Assembly: GCF_000761215.1 (NCBI RefSeq) | Contig: NZ_CP009438.1 | Coordinates: forward strand, 5,101,501 to 5,165,500 | Direction of reading: 5' to 3' | DNA from: Streptomyces glaucescens | Lineage (GTDB): Bacteria; Actinomycetota; Actinomycetes; Streptomycetales; Streptomycetaceae | DNA: 64,000 nt | Part shown: one piece after another, positions 50,652 to 62,928 of the stretch | Layout: each line of letters opens with the position of its first letter | How positions within the stretch are numbered: position 1 is the stretch's first letter | Program-made: the position numbers and the translations under genes | The notes under the pieces: generated by a model | Databases searched by the model: none | Told to the model about the DNA's origin: nothing | What the model saw: the letters and a program-made list of their open reading frames with translations, nothing else

Positions 50652-53600
50652 TCACGCCTCGAACACCTCACGCACCAGCTGCTCCTGCTCGGCCTGGTGC
50701 CGCTTCGCGGAACCCACGGCCGGGGACGAGGAGTGCGGGCGCGAGATGCGGCGCAGGCGCTCACCGTGCGGGACGTCCGCGCCGACCGCCAGGTCCAGGT
50801 GGTCGATCAGGTTGAGCGCGATGAACGGCCACGCACCCTGGTTCGCCGGCTCCTCCTGCGCCCACAGGTACTTCTCGGCGTTCGGGTACTTCTTGATCTC
50901 CGCCTGGAGCTCGGCACCCGGCAGCGGGTACAGCCGCTCGATGCGGATGATCGCGGTGTCCTTGACGCCCCGCTTGACCCGCTCGGCCTCCAGGTCGTAG
51001 TAGACCTTGCCCGCGCAGAAGACGACCTTCTTCACGGCCGCCGGGTCCACCGAGCTGTCGCCGATGACCGGGCGGAACTGGCCCGTGGTGAACTCCTCCG
51101 CCTTCGACGCGGCGGCCTTCAGGCGCAGCATCGACTTCGGGGTGAAGACGACCAGCGGCTTGTGGTGCGGGTTGTGCACCTGCCACCGCAGGAGGTGGAA
51201 GTAGTTCGACGGCAGGGTCGGCATGGCGACCGTCATGTTGTTCTGCGCGCACAGCTGGAGGAAGCGCTCCGGGCGGGCGGACGAGTGGTCCGGGCCCTGG
51301 CCCTCGTAGCCGTGCGGGAGGAGCAGGACCACACCGGAGGTCTGGTTCCACTTCTGCTCCGCCGACGAGATGAACTCGTCCACGACCGTCTGGGCGCCGT
51401 TGACGAAGTCGCCGAACTGCGCCTCCCACATCACGAGCGCGTCCGGGCGGGCCAGCGAGTAGCCGTACTCGAAGCCCATGGCCGCGTACTCGGAGAGGAG
51501 GGAGTTGTAGACGTTGAGCCGCGCCTGCTCCTCGGCGAGGTACTGCAGCGGCGTGTACTCCTCGCCCGTCTCACGGTCGATGATCACCGCGTGGCGCTGG
51601 CCGAAGGTGCCGCGCTGGGAGTCCTGGCCCGCCAGGCGGACCGGGACGCCCTCCAGGAGCAGCGAGCCGATGGCGAGGGTCTCGCCCATGCCCCAGTCGA
51701 TGGTGCCGTCCTCGACCATCGCCGCCCGGCGCTGGAGCTGCGGGAGCAGCCGCGGGTGGACGGTGATGTGGTCGGGGATGTTGACCTGGGACTCGGCGAT
51801 CCGCTTGACGACCTCGGCGGTGACCGCGGTGCCGACGGCGACCGGGAACTCGGCCTGCGGGTCGGGCGTCTCCACCGCGGACGGCTGCGAGGTGGCCTCG
51901 CGGACCTCGGTGAAGACCTTCTCCAGCTGGCCCTGGTAGTCCTGGAGCGCCTGCTCGGCCTCCTCCAGGGTGATGTCGCCGCGACCGATCAGCGACTCGG
52001 TGTACAGCTTGCGCACCGAGCGCTTCTTGTCGATCAGGTCGTACATCAGCGGCTGGGTGAAGGCCGGGTTGTCCGACTCGTTGTGACCGCGGCGGCGGTA
52101 GCAGATGAGGTCGATCACCACGTCCTTGTTGAACGCCTGGCGGAACTCGAAGGCCAGGCGCGCGACGCGCACGACCGCCTCCGGGTCGTCGCCGTTCACG
52201 TGGAAGATCGGGGCCTCGATCATCCGGGCCACGTCCGTCGCGTACATGGAGGAACGCGAGGACTCCGGGGCGGCGGTGAAGCCGACCTGGTTGTTGATCA
52301 CGATGTGGACGGTGCCACCCGTGCGGTAGCCGCGCAGCTGCGACATGTTCAGGGTCTCGGCCACCACGCCCTGGCCCGCGAAGGCCGCGTCGCCGTGGAT
52401 CGCCACCGGCAGGACCGTGAAGTCCGTGCCGCCCTTGTTGATGATGTCCTGCTTGGCGCGGGCGACGCCCTCCAGGACCGGGTCGACGGCCTCCAGGTGG
52501 GACGGGTTCGCGACCAGCGACACCTTGATCTGCTCGCCGTCGAGGCCGGTGAAGGTGCCCTCGGCGCCCAGGTGGTACTTCACGTCGCCGGAGCCGTGCA
52601 TCGACTTCGGGTCGAGGTTGCCCTCGAACTCGCGGAAGATCTGCGCGTACGACTTGCCGACGATGTTGGCGAGGACGTTGAGGCGGCCGCGGTGGGCCAT
52701 GCCGATGACGACCTCGTCCAGGCGGGACTCGGCGGCCGAGTCCAGCACCGCGTCCAGCAGCGGGATGACGGACTCGCCGCCCTCCAGCGAGAAGCGCTTC
52801 TGGCCGACGTACTTCGTCTGCAGGAAGGTCTCGAAGGCCTCGGCGGCGTTCAGGCGGCGCAGGATGCGCAGCTGCTCCTCGCGCTCCGGCTTGGCGTGCG
52901 GGCGCTCCACGCGGTCCTGGATCCACTTGCGCTGCTTGGGGTCCTGGATGTGCATGAACTCGATGCCGGTGGTGCGGCAGTACGAGTCGCGCAGCACGCC
53001 GAGGATGTCGCGGAGCTTCATCATCGACTTGCCGGCGAAGCCGCCGACGGCGAACTCGCGCTCCAGGTCCCACAGCGTCAGCCCGTGCTCGACGATGTCG
53101 AGGTCGGGGTGCTTGCGCTGGCGGTACTCCAGCGGGTCGGTGTCGGCCATGACGTGGCCGCGGACCCGGTAGGAGTGGATCAGCTCGAAGACGCGGGCGG
53201 CCTTGGTGACGTCGTCGTCGTGGGACGCGTCGATGTCCTTGAGCCAGCGGACCGGCTCGTAGGGGATGCGCAGCGCCTCGAAGATGTCGTCGTAGAAGTT
53301 GTTCTCGCCGAGCAGCAGGTTGGCGACGGTGCGCAGGAACTCGCCGGAGGCGGCGCCCTGGATCACCCGGTGGTCGTAGGTCGACGTGAGCGTCATGACC
53401 TTCGAGATGCCGAGCTTGTTCAGGGTGTCCTGGGAGGTGCCCTGGAACTCCGCCGGGTAGTCCATGGAGCCGACGCCCATGATCACCGACTGGCCGGGCA
53501 TCAGGCGCGGCACGGAGTGGACGGTGCCGAGGCCGCCGGGGTTGGTCAGGGAGACCGTGACGCCGGTGAAGTCGTCCATCGTCAGCTTGCCCTCACGGGC

Positions 53601-54452
53601 GCGGCGGACGATGTCCTCGTAGGCCTGCCAGAACTCGAAGAAGTTCAGCGTCTCGGCCTTCTTGATCGCCGCGACGACGAGCTGGCGGTCGCCGTTGGGC
53701 TTGACCAGGTCGATGGCGAGGCCGAGGTTGATGTGCGGGGGCTTGACGAGGGTGGGCTTGCCGTCCTTCTCCCCGAACGACCAGTTCATCGACGGCATGG
53801 CCTTGATGGCCTGCACCATCGCGAAGCCGATGAGGTGGGTGAAGGAGATCTTCCCGCCCCGGGCCCGCTTGAGGTGGTTGTTGATGACGATGCGGTTGTC
53901 GAAGAGCAGCTTCACCGGCACCGCGCGGACCGAGGTGGCGGTCGGCAGCTCCAGCGAGGCGTTCATGTTCTTGGCGACCGCGGCGGCCGGGCCGCGCAGC
54001 GTGACCAGCTCGGGGCCCTCCGGGGCCTCCGCGGCGGGCGCGGCCTTGGCCTTCGGCCGAGCGGGCGCCTGTGCGGGTTGCGCCGGCTTGGCCGGGGAGG
54101 GGGCCGCGGCCTTCGCCGCGGGAGCGGGAGCCGCGGGGGCGGCCGGGGCGGCGGGTTGCGCCGGTGCGGCCGGTGCGGCGGGCTGCGGGGCCGGGGTGGG
54201 CGTCTGGGGGGTGGTCTCCGCGGCCCCCGCGGCCGCAGGTCCCGCCGGAGCCGGGGCGCCGGCGGCGCCTGGCTTGTAATCGGCGAAGAAGTCCCACCAG
54301 GCGCGGTCTACCGAATTCGGGTCCTGGAGGTACTGCTGATAGATCTCGTCGACGAGCCACTCGTTGGCACCGAACGCGGCAGCGGGGTTCTTGCCCGCTT
54401 GGTCTGCGTCGGTGGAGATGCTCGATGCGTTACTGGGGGACTGTGGCGACAC
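50652..54452 (-). CDS. kgd: 2-oxoglutarate decarboxylase/dehydrogenase E1-E2 fusion (Kgd)
   Basis: A 1266-residue enzyme of central metabolism that acts on 2-oxoglutarate with thiamine diphosphate. Residues 20-60 ([20 protein letters not shown]) are the E1 N-terminal element. Residues 60-145 are an Ala/Pro linker. Residues 145-380 are an E2-type acyltransferase domain ([15 protein letters not shown]). The rest is the E1 part ([32 protein letters not shown]). There is no lipoyl domain, as in other actinobacteria, where the fusion works with an E2 elsewhere and is controlled by the FHA protein OdhI/GarA. The GTG start fits the conserved SPQSPSN opening; a GTG nine codons earlier is possible. 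Confidence 0.93.
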   Translation of the reverse strand: MSPQSPSNASSISTDADQAGKNPAAAFGANEWLVDEIYQQYLQDPNSVDRAWWDFFADYKPGAAGAPAPAGPAAAGAAETTPQTPTPAPQPAAPAAPAQPAAPAAPAAPAPAAKAAAPSPAKPAQPAQAPARPKAKAAPAAEAPEGPELVTLRGPAAAVAKNMNASLELPTATSVRAVPVKLLFDNRIVINNHLKRARGGKISFTHLIGFAMVQAIKAMPSMNWSFGEKDGKPTLVKPPHINLGLAIDLVKPNGDRQLVVAAIKKAETLNFFEFWQAYEDIVRRAREGKLTMDDFTGVTVSLTNPGGLGTVHSVPRLMPGQSVIMGVGSMDYPAEFQGTSQDTLNKLGISKVMTLTSTYDHRVIQGAASGEFLRTVANLLLGENNFYDDIFEALRIPYEPVRWLKDIDASHDDDVTKAARVFELIHSYRVRGHVMADTDPLEYRQRKHPDLDIVEHGLTLWDLEREFAVGGFAGKSMMKLRDILGVLRDSYCRTTGIEFMHIQDPKQRKWIQDRVERPHAKPEREEQLRILRRLNAAEAFETFLQTKYVGQKRFSLEGGESVIPLLDAVLDSAAESRLDEVVIGMAHRGRLNVLANIVGKSYAQIFREFEGNLDPKSMHGSGDVKYHLGAEGTFTGLDGEQIKVSLVANPSHLEAVDPVLEGVARAKQDIINKGGTDFTVLPVAIHGDAAFAGQGVVAETLNMSQLRGYRTGGTVHIVINNQVGFTAAPESSRSSMYATDVARMIEAPIFHVNGDDPEAVVRVARLAFEFRQAFNKDVVIDLICYRRRGHNESDNPAFTQPLMYDLIDKKRSVRKLYTESLIGRGDITLEEAEQALQDYQGQLEKVFTEVREATSQPSAVETPDPQAEFPVAVGTAVTAEVVKRIAESQVNIPDHITVHPRLLPQLQRRAAMVEDGTIDWGMGETLAIGSLLLEGVPVRLAGQDSQRGTFGQRHAVIIDRETGEEYTPLQYLAEEQARLNVYNSLLSEYAAMGFEYGYSLARPDALVMWEAQFGDFVNGAQTVVDEFISSAEQKWNQTSGVVLLLPHGYEGQGPDHSSARPERFLQLCAQNNMTVAMPTLPSNYFHLLRWQVHNPHHKPLVVFTPKSMLRLKAAASKAEEFTTGQFRPVIGDSSVDPAAVKKVVFCAGKVYYDLEAERVKRGVKDTAIIRIERLYPLPGAELQAEIKKYPNAEKYLWAQEEPANQGAWPFIALNLIDHLDLAVGADVPHGERLRRISRPHSSSPAVGSAKRHQAEQEQLVREVFEA

Positions 54453-54743
54453 GGCGGCAACCGCCCTCTTCCGCTTCACAAGGTGATGGACAGCGGGAAT
54501 AAAGGCTACGCCTCCCCGACCGGGAAGGTCAGGCCGGGCCCGTTCATCGTCGTGTAAGTCACATCTGGATCCGTGTTTCGGGCCTGATAATGGCGGGAAA
54601 CTAGCGAGGTTCCGGTTTGTGAGAGGGCGTCCTGGGTACGCCGACGCGGGCCCGGCGCGCCGACCGCGCGGGGCCGTGCCTGATCACACGTGTCCGGCAG
54701 CGCGGACGCCTGTGGATCTTGTGGCTCCGCTTCGAACTTTACG

Positions 54744-55853
54744 TCAACTTGGCACGGATGGAAGTCCTGGAAGAGTGACAAGAATCCGGCAACCCCGCTC
54801 GGATTCGGCCACCCCGATCCGGCCGCCGTGCAGATCCACGGCCCAGCGCGCGATCGCCAGCCCCAGGCCCGTGCCGCCGTCGCTGCCGGGGCCGTGCGGC
54901 CGGCTCACCACACCCCGGTTGAACCGCTCGAAGACCCGGTGCCACTCCGAGCGCGGGATGCCCGGACCCTCGTCCAGCACCTCCAGCTCCAGCGACTCCG
55001 GCTGCGTCCCGCGCCGCGCCCGCACCGTCACCCGGCCGTGCGGCGGACTGTGCTTGACCGCGTTGTCGATCAGGTTGGCGACGACCTGGTGGATGCGCTC
55101 GGGGTCGGCGTGCGCGACCAGCTCCGGCGGTGACACGTCCAGGTGCAGGTGGACGTCGGTACGGCTGTGACTGCCCGACCCGGAGGCGATCCCGGCGCGC
55201 GCCGAGGCGACCATGTTCGCCTCCTTCAGCACGCCCGACAGATACGGCCACACCTCGAACCGCCGCTTCTTCAGCGGGACCACGCCGTTGTCCAGCCGGG
55301 ACAGGTCCAGCAGCGTCTCCACCAGCCGGCCCAGCCGCTCGGTCTGCTTCAGCGCCGTGCGCATGGTCTCGGGGTCCGCCTCGGTGACCCCGTCGACGAT
55401 GTTCTCCAGCACCGCGCGCAGCCCGGCGATGGGGGTGCGCAGCTCGTGCGAGACGTTGGCGACCAGCTCCTTGCGCTGGCGGTCCTGGGCCTCCAGCTCG
55501 TCGGCCATGACATTGATCGTCTGGGCCAGGTTCCCCAGTTCGTCGCGCCGGCTCTCGCGCACCCGGCGGCTGTAGTCGCCGTGCGAGATGGAGCGCGCCA
55601 CCGCGTTCATCTCGTCCAGCGGGGAGGTGAGCGAGTGCGCCACGAACTGCGTGATCAGCAGGGTGGCGATCATCGAGAAGACCGTGATGAAGCGCAGCTC
55701 GGTCTCGGTGCGCATGGCCACCATCATCAGCCCGGTGGTGATCAGCACGGAGATGACGACCAGCGCCCCCAGCTTGGTCTTGATCGAGAACGGGCGTACG
55801 CCGCCCCAGGGCTGCCCGGGACTCCTCCGTGCGGCTCTCCGCCCGTCGCTCAT
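54744..55853 (-). CDS. Sensor histidine kinase (HAMP type)
   Basis: A 369-residue membrane kinase. Two close hydrophobic segments (LGALVVISVLITTGLMMVAM and FSMIATLLITQFVAHSL) leave little outside the membrane, so it probably senses within or near the membrane. HAMP is near 75-130. The phospho-acceptor His is in ELVANVSHELRTPIAG near 140. ATP-binding boxes are NLIDNAVKHS near 265, DEGPGIP near 300 and GGTGLGLAI near 328. The start overlaps the regulator stop as ATGA. The signal is unknown. Confidence 0.92.
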   Translation of the reverse strand: MSDGRRAARRSPGQPWGGVRPFSIKTKLGALVVISVLITTGLMMVAMRTETELRFITVFSMIATLLITQFVAHSLTSPLDEMNAVARSISHGDYSRRVRESRRDELGNLAQTINVMADELEAQDRQRKELVANVSHELRTPIAGLRAVLENIVDGVTEADPETMRTALKQTERLGRLVETLLDLSRLDNGVVPLKKRRFEVWPYLSGVLKEANMVASARAGIASGSGSHSRTDVHLHLDVSPPELVAHADPERIHQVVANLIDNAVKHSPPHGRVTVRARRGTQPESLELEVLDEGPGIPRSEWHRVFERFNRGVVSRPHGPGSDGGTGLGLAIARWAVDLHGGRIGVAESERGCRILVTLPGLPSVPS

Positions 55854-56590
55854 GGCGTCGGCGTCTCCAGGGCGTAGCCCACGCCGTGCACCGTGCGGAT
55901 CCGCTCGGCGCCGATCTTCCGGCGCAGCGCCTTGATGTGGCTGTCGACCGTGCGGGTGCCGGAGGCGTCCGCCCAGTCCCAGACCTCGGCGAGCAGCTGC
56001 TCACGGGAGAGCACCGCGCGCGGGGTGTTCGCCAGGCACACCAGCAGGTCGAACTCGGTGGGCGTCAGGTGGACGTCCTCCGACTTCACCCGCACCCGGC
56101 GCTGCGCGTGGTCGATCTCCAGCTCGCCGAGCCGGAGGATGCCGCTGCGCGGCGTGGAGGCGGCCAGCGCGGCCCGCTCGACCCGTCGCAGCAGGACGTG
56201 CACCCGGGCCGCCAGCTCGCGCATGGAGAACGGCTTGGTCATGTAGTCGTCGGCGCCCACGCCGAGCCCGACCAGCATGTCGGTCTCGTCGTCGCGCGCG
56301 GTGAGCATCAGGACCGGGACGGGCCGCTGGGCCTGCACCCGGCGGCACACCTCCAGGCCGTCGAAGCCCGGCAGCATGATGTCGAGGATCAGCAGGTCGG
56401 GCTGCCAGGCCTCGGCCGTGTCGACCGCCGCGGGCCCGTCGCCGGCCGTCTGCACCAGGAACCCCTCGGCGCGCAGGCGGGCCGCGATGGCGTCGACGAT
56501 CGTCGCGTCGTCCTCGACCACCAGGACCCGGCGCTGTGCGCCGGGGGTGGTCGTCGCCGTGCCGTTGTGGGAGGTGTGTGTCTGCTCCAT
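55850..56590 (-). CDS. OmpR-family response regulator
   Basis: A 246-residue regulator. After a short Thr-rich start the receiver runs from residue 20 to 140: VLVVEDDATIVDA, the phosphorylated Asp in LLILDIMLPGFDG near 70, and DDYMTKPF near 122. The C-terminal winged helix has LTPTEFDLLVCLANTPRAVL and RTVHGVGYAL. It is cognate to the kinase gene that overlaps its end. The frame is open a further 19 codons upstream, but the ATG with GGGGCGGG before it was chosen. Confidence 0.93.
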   Translation of the reverse strand: MEQTHTSHNGTATTTPGAQRRVLVVEDDATIVDAIAARLRAEGFLVQTAGDGPAAVDTAEAWQPDLLILDIMLPGFDGLEVCRRVQAQRPVPVLMLTARDDETDMLVGLGVGADDYMTKPFSMRELAARVHVLLRRVERAALAASTPRSGILRLGELEIDHAQRRVRVKSEDVHLTPTEFDLLVCLANTPRAVLSREQLLAEVWDWADASGTRTVDSHIKALRRKIGAERIRTVHGVGYALETPTP

Positions 56591-56713
56591 CGCCCGCCCC
56601 AAGAGTGTGCTTTCCGGAATCAGTGGGGTGATCCCATGTCTGCGCATGACTGCGATTGACGCTTGAATGATCGGCGTCAGGGAAGCAGCGTACGGGGAGT
56701 CGCCGCGGCTTTG

Positions 56714-57391
56714 CTATCCAGGTCGGACGCCGAGGTGCACGACGTCCGGAACGCCCCGGGCAACGGGGATCTCTTCGGTACGCACATGCCGGAATCCGGC
56801 ATTCCGCAAGGTTTCTTCGAATTCCGGGGAGGGCTCGGCGGACCACACCGCGAGCACTCCGCCGGGCCTCAACAGGCGTGCGCAGCCTGCCAGTCCGGCC
56901 GGTTCGTACAGCCCGCCGTTGTCCTCCGTGACGGTCCAGCCGGGACCGTTGTCGATGTCCAGGCACAGCGCGTCGTACGTGGCGGATGTCTCATTGACGA
57001 AGGCGACCAGATCCGCCTCCACGATCTCCGTGCGCGGATCGGACAGGGCCGCCCGGGACAGGCCGGAAAGCGGCCCCCGCCGGTGCCAGTCGATCACGGC
57101 GGGCTCGCGCTCGACCACCGTGATCCGGCCCCAGCGGGAATTCGCGGCGGCGTGTGCGAGCGAGAACCCGACCCCGAGACCACCGATGAGCAGCCGGGGT
57201 CCGGGCCGCTCGTCGAGCGCCGCGAGCGCCGCGTCGACCAGCCGCCGTTCCGAGCGGCCGTCGGAGGTGTCCATCAGGAAGCAGCCGTTCGCGATGATCT
57301 GGAGCAGGTCGCCGTGCCGGCGCAGCACGACCTCGCCGTAGGGGCCCTCGCGACGGTCCAGGACTTCGGGGATGTCGTAAGCGGTGGGCAT
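56714..57391 (-). CDS. Spermidine-synthase-like methyltransferase-fold protein
   Basis: A 225-residue protein of the spermidine synthase fold. LLIGGLGVGFSLAHAAA near residue 65 is the cofactor loop, VVEREPAVIDWHR near 95 the acidic strand end, and YDALCLDIDNGPGW near 140 the catalytic region. Short free-standing members lack the N-terminal beta sheet of true spermidine synthases, so the real reaction is uncertain; a plain methyltransferase is possible. It lies 123 bases before the response regulator on the same strand but with a clear gap. Confidence 0.82.
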   Translation of the reverse strand: MPTAYDIPEVLDRREGPYGEVVLRRHGDLLQIIANGCFLMDTSDGRSERRLVDAALAALDERPGPRLLIGGLGVGFSLAHAAANSRWGRITVVEREPAVIDWHRRGPLSGLSRAALSDPRTEIVEADLVAFVNETSATYDALCLDIDNGPGWTVTEDNGGLYEPAGLAGCARLLRPGGVLAVWSAEPSPEFEETLRNAGFRHVRTEEIPVARGVPDVVHLGVRPG

Positions 57392-57451
57392 CCGTCCATC
57401 CTGGCACTTCACGCGCGGACCGTTGCGGGAATTAATCACCCGGGCCCGGGA

Positions 57452-57943
57452 CTACTTCGCCATCCCCTGGTTGAGCTGCTGCAGCAGCCGGGCCAGTTCC
57501 GCCACCTCACGGCGGTCCCAATGGGCCAACTGGCTGACGTACCGGGCCCGGCGTGCCTCCCGCACCCGCTGCACCCGGCGGCGGCCCTCCTCGGTGAGGT
57601 GCACCAGCCAGGCGCGGCCGTCGGCCGGGTCGGGCTCGCGGGCCACCAGGCCCAGGTCCTCCAGGGCGCGCAGCTGGCGGGACATGGTGGCCTTGCCGAC
57701 GCCGATGTAGGCGGCCAGTTCGGTGGCCCGCTGCCGGCCGCACTCGTCCAGCCGGACAAGCAGGCCGTACGCCGCCGACTCCAGGTCGGGGTGGACGGCG
57801 CGGGCCATCTCGCCCTGCTTGGCGCGGGCCCGCCGCATCAGGACCGTCAGCTCCCGCTCCAGCGCCAGGTATTCCTGGTCCACACCACTCGGCGTCGCCC
57901 CGGCTCCGCCTTCGTGTCCGCCGCCGTTTCCGCCCTCGTGCAC
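57452..57943 (-). CDS. MarR-family regulator
   Basis: A 163-residue regulator. An N-terminal Gly/His-rich piece (HEGGNGGGHEGGAG) is unusual. The winged helix occupies residues 60-125 (GRQRATELAAYIGVGKATMS, DLGLVAREPDPADGRAWLVH) with the wing in between. The GTG start has AGGGG upstream; the long frame beyond it has no family character. It is read away from the lysozyme gene. The palindrome CTACGTGCGTAG about 130 bases upstream is a possible operator. Confidence 0.88.
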   Translation of the reverse strand: MHEGGNGGGHEGGAGATPSGVDQEYLALERELTVLMRRARAKQGEMARAVHPDLESAAYGLLVRLDECGRQRATELAAYIGVGKATMSRQLRALEDLGLVAREPDPADGRAWLVHLTEEGRRRVQRVREARRARYVSQLAHWDRREVAELARLLQQLNQGMAK

Positions 57944-58250
57944 GTCAGCACCCCTGATCCGGTTTCCCGCTCCTGAAAGTTCCTGCCAAAGGCCGCCATC
58001 GCCGCAGCTCCGCCAGTATTTCGCAGGCGTAGACCAACGGCGGCGACCGGGCCCTCTTCCCTCCCGCACATCTACGTGCGTAGCTTCTTCACCAGGCAAC
58101 CATTGCTGGCATGCTCACGCCAGCCAGTGGACGGTGACGTCCACCTCCCCGTGTTCCCCCACCGGACACCCCCCACCGAGCACCCCACGAACACCTCGGA
58201 ACACCCCCACCGAGCACCTTCATCGAGTCTTCAGTCCTCGGAGGCACGTC
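57944..58250. other. Divergent region between MarR and lysozyme genes
   Basis: A 307-base gap. CTACG-TG-CGTAG at 58072-58083 is a palindrome suited to a MarR dimer. Around 58164-58220 the unit CACCGAGCACC is repeated twice with CACCCC stretches, a probable untranslated leader. No gene is supported. Confidence 0.55.
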
Positions 58251-59072
58251 ATGCCCGTGCACAGATCCGGAACGACCCGACGCCGGCGCCGTCTGACCGT
58301 CACCGGCACCCTGCTCGCCGCCTTCTCCCTGCTGTTCGCCGTCCCCTCGTCCGCCGCCGACCTGCCCGCCCGCGGCACCGCCCACATGGGCATGGGCGTG
58401 CCCGCCCACGACGGTGTGCACGGCACGCCGACCCCCGGCGGCGCCACCCAGACCGAAGGCGTGGACGTCAGCAGCCACCAGGGCAACGTCGCCTGGACGA
58501 CCCTGTGGAACAGCGGCGTGAAGTGGGCCTACGTGAAGGCCACGGAAGGCACGTACTACAAGAACCCGTACTTCGCGCAGCAGTACACCGGCTCGTACGG
58601 CGTGGGCATGATCCGTGGCGCCTACCACTTCGCCACCCCCGACACGACCAGCGGCGCCACCCAGGCCAACTACTTCGTCGACAACGGCGGCGGCTGGTCC
58701 CGCGACGGCCGGACCCTCCCCGGCGCCCTCGACATCGAGTGGAACCCCTACGGCGCCGCCTGCTACGGCAAGACGCAGTCCGCGATGGTCACCTGGATCC
58801 GCGACTTCCTGAACACCTACAAGGCCCGCACCGGCCGCGACGCGGTCATCTACACCGCCACGAGCTGGTGGAAGCAGTGCACCGGCAACTACGGCGGCTT
58901 CGCCCAGTACAACCCGCTGTGGATCGCGCGCTACGCCTCCACGGTGGGCGAGCTGCCGGCCGGGTGGGGCTACTACACGATGTGGCAGTACACCTCCACC
59001 GGACCGACCGTGGGCGACCACAACCGGTTCAACGGCGCGCTCGACCGGGTGCAGGCCCTGGCGTACGGCTGA
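58251..59072 (+). CDS. Secreted GH25 lysozyme (muramidase)
   Basis: A 273-residue enzyme that cuts the glycan strands of peptidoglycan. An Arg-rich start, the hydrophobic LTVTGTLLAAFSLLFAVPSS and an AA cleavage site near residue 36 form a signal peptide. The catalytic fold runs from about residue 68 to the end; Asp in EGVDVSSHQG and the Asp-Glu pair in ALDIEWN near 160 are the active acids. Cys pairs in AACYG and QCTGNYG may form a disulfide. GGAGG precedes the ATG. It resembles cellosyl-type lysozymes of Streptomyces. Confidence 0.93.
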   Translation: MPVHRSGTTRRRRRLTVTGTLLAAFSLLFAVPSSAADLPARGTAHMGMGVPAHDGVHGTPTPGGATQTEGVDVSSHQGNVAWTTLWNSGVKWAYVKATEGTYYKNPYFAQQYTGSYGVGMIRGAYHFATPDTTSGATQANYFVDNGGGWSRDGRTLPGALDIEWNPYGAACYGKTQSAMVTWIRDFLNTYKARTGRDAVIYTATSWWKQCTGNYGGFAQYNPLWIARYASTVGELPAGWGYYTMWQYTSTGPTVGDHNRFNGALDRVQALAYG

Positions 59073-59080
59073 CGCACGGG

Positions 59081-59118
59081 GGAAGGCCCGGACCTCCCGC
59101 ACGGGGGCCGGGCCTTCC
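59081..59118. terminator. Hairpin between lysozyme and lon
   Basis: GGAAGGCCCGG pairs perfectly with CCGGGCCTTCC across a 16-base loop, nine bases past the lysozyme stop and just beyond the lon stop. It probably serves both convergent genes. Confidence 0.75.
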
Positions 59119-59135
59119 TCGTCCGGTGGCGTCCG

Positions 59136-61559
<2,424 letters not shown>

Positions 61560-61581
61560 GATCTCCCCTTCGGCAGTCAAG

Positions 61582-61600
61582 TTGAGTTATGCCGACTCAA
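61582..61600. promoter_or_regulatory. HAIR element, HspR operator for lon
   Basis: TTGAGT-N7-ACTCAA, the core of the HAIR consensus CTTGAGT-N7-ACTCAAG with the right spacing. It lies 23 bases before the lon start. In Streptomyces HspR binds such sites at dnaK, clpB and lon. Confidence 0.88.
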
Positions 61601-61772
61601 TGCGCGGGGGATCGTGAATGTTCCCAGAGGGCTGTTCGCTGTGAGCGATCACCGGGCGGGTGCGGTGTTCTCGCTGGTCAGGTGGGTCGTGCCGACGGGC
61701 CGGTCCGGCCCCCTCGGCCGGAGCCGACCGGGGGGAGCCGACGGATCAGCCGGCCGGGGGAGCCGGCGGACG

Positions 61773-62573
61773 TCAGCCGGCCGGGGGCAGCTCCACCCGC
61801 ACCACCGTGGCGTCGTCGTGCGTCTTGCTCCGGCCCAGGTACGCGCGGGTCTCCCGGTCGGCGGTCTCCAGGGCGCGGACGCGGTCGACCAGCCACTGGG
61901 CGCCGTTCTTGCGGACGGCGGTGTGCAGATCGGTCCAGTCGCCCTCGCGGAACCTCTCCGTCCAGCGGGCGGCGCCGTCGCTGAGGGCGGTCAGGGAGCG
62001 GACGCGGGCGCGCGGCACCGCCCCGGTCACGGCGCGGGCGGCGACGGCGGGGTCGGCGGCCGCGGTGAAGAAGCCGCCCTCCTTGTTGCGGTAGCCGGCG
62101 TCGGTCACGGCGTCGGAGACGAGGGCCTCGCGCGGGAGCCGGGAGAGGCGGTCGTCGAGGACCGGGGTGACCGCGCCGTCGGGGGACTCCAGGAGGAGGG
62201 CGGAGTCGGAGAGCACCAGATAGTCGAACGTCTCCTCGGTCCAGCGGGCCAGCACGACGGTTGCCTGGGGCGTCCGAGGGTGAGAAAGGTCACAGCTTGC
62301 GGCGTGCGCCTCGGAGGTACGGGCGATCGCGCGGGCCAGTGCGCCGGACAGCGGAACATCCGGGAGTGAAACGGTCAGTTCGGTCAGTGCCCCGCCCAGA
62401 CGCGCGGTGTACCAGGGGACGGAATGCAGACAGCCGGTGTCGCCTCTCGGCGGAGTCACCCCGTCCAGGACGACCAGACAACCGCCCTGTCCGGAAGCGG
62501 GAAGCGCGACACTCGCGAAGTCCTCGTTGGGGCGTGCGGGATCACCGGGCACCGAGACAAGTTCCGTACGCAT
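61773..62573 (-). CDS. PP2C-like protein phosphatase fold protein
   Basis: A 266-residue protein with the layout of small PP2C-type phosphatases: NEDFASVAL near residue 17, LVVLDGVTPPRGDTGC near 37, LTALSDGAARW near 195 and KTHDDATVVRV near the end. The Asp residues that bind metal in PP2C are mostly present (LDGV, LSDG, HDD). It could remove phosphate from protein Ser/Thr or be a divergent relative. The start was set where the family fold begins; an in-frame extension to 62762 has no such character. It is next to lon but with a 213-base gap that holds the lon promoter. Confidence 0.82.
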   Translation of the reverse strand: MRTELVSVPGDPARPNEDFASVALPASGQGGCLVVLDGVTPPRGDTGCLHSVPWYTARLGGALTELTVSLPDVPLSGALARAIARTSEAHAASCDLSHPRTPQATVVLARWTEETFDYLVLSDSALLLESPDGAVTPVLDDRLSRLPREALVSDAVTDAGYRNKEGGFFTAAADPAVAARAVTGAVPRARVRSLTALSDGAARWTERFREGDWTDLHTAVRKNGAQWLVDRVRALETADRETRAYLGRSKTHDDATVVRVELPPAG

Positions 62574-62928
62574 CCGGTCAGTCTGCACGACCCCTTCACA
62601 CGGTGCGCGAAAGACCGGAGCCGGTCCCCGATTCACCGGACCGCCGCAGGTCAGCGGCCGGTTTTGGGCGGGATTGGCGTACTCCGGCAAGGCGTGGCGG
62701 CGAATACTGCCAAAGCCTGCCCCGGACGTCCAACCGGCCCACCGCGCAAGGCGGTCGCACACGCCAGAGGAACTTGCCCGCCAACTCCGGTCCGATGTTC
62801 ACTCCTTCGGGTGGCGGGTCAGGCGATGCACGCCCCCTGCCCACCGGCACTGGGAGGGTCGGGAACTGTACCGGGAGTACGCGCCAGTTGACGGTGCGTC
62901 ACCCGGGTCCACGGGTACACGAGTCAGG
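62574..62928. other. Divergent promoter gap before the sensor kinase
   Basis: A 355-base gap with no gene. TTGACG (62887-62892) and TACACG (62915-62920) lie before the kinase start, but 22 bases apart, too far for a normal promoter; TACACG alone would be well placed as a -10 for a leaderless ATG at 62929. The rest shows no repeat or strong hairpin. Confidence 0.4.

Noticed and set aside
50697-54557. A 1286-codon open frame opposite the kgd gene
   Set aside because: It is an antisense shadow caused by GC bias at third positions; the minus-strand protein shows every expected enzyme motif, the plus-strand one is low-complexity.
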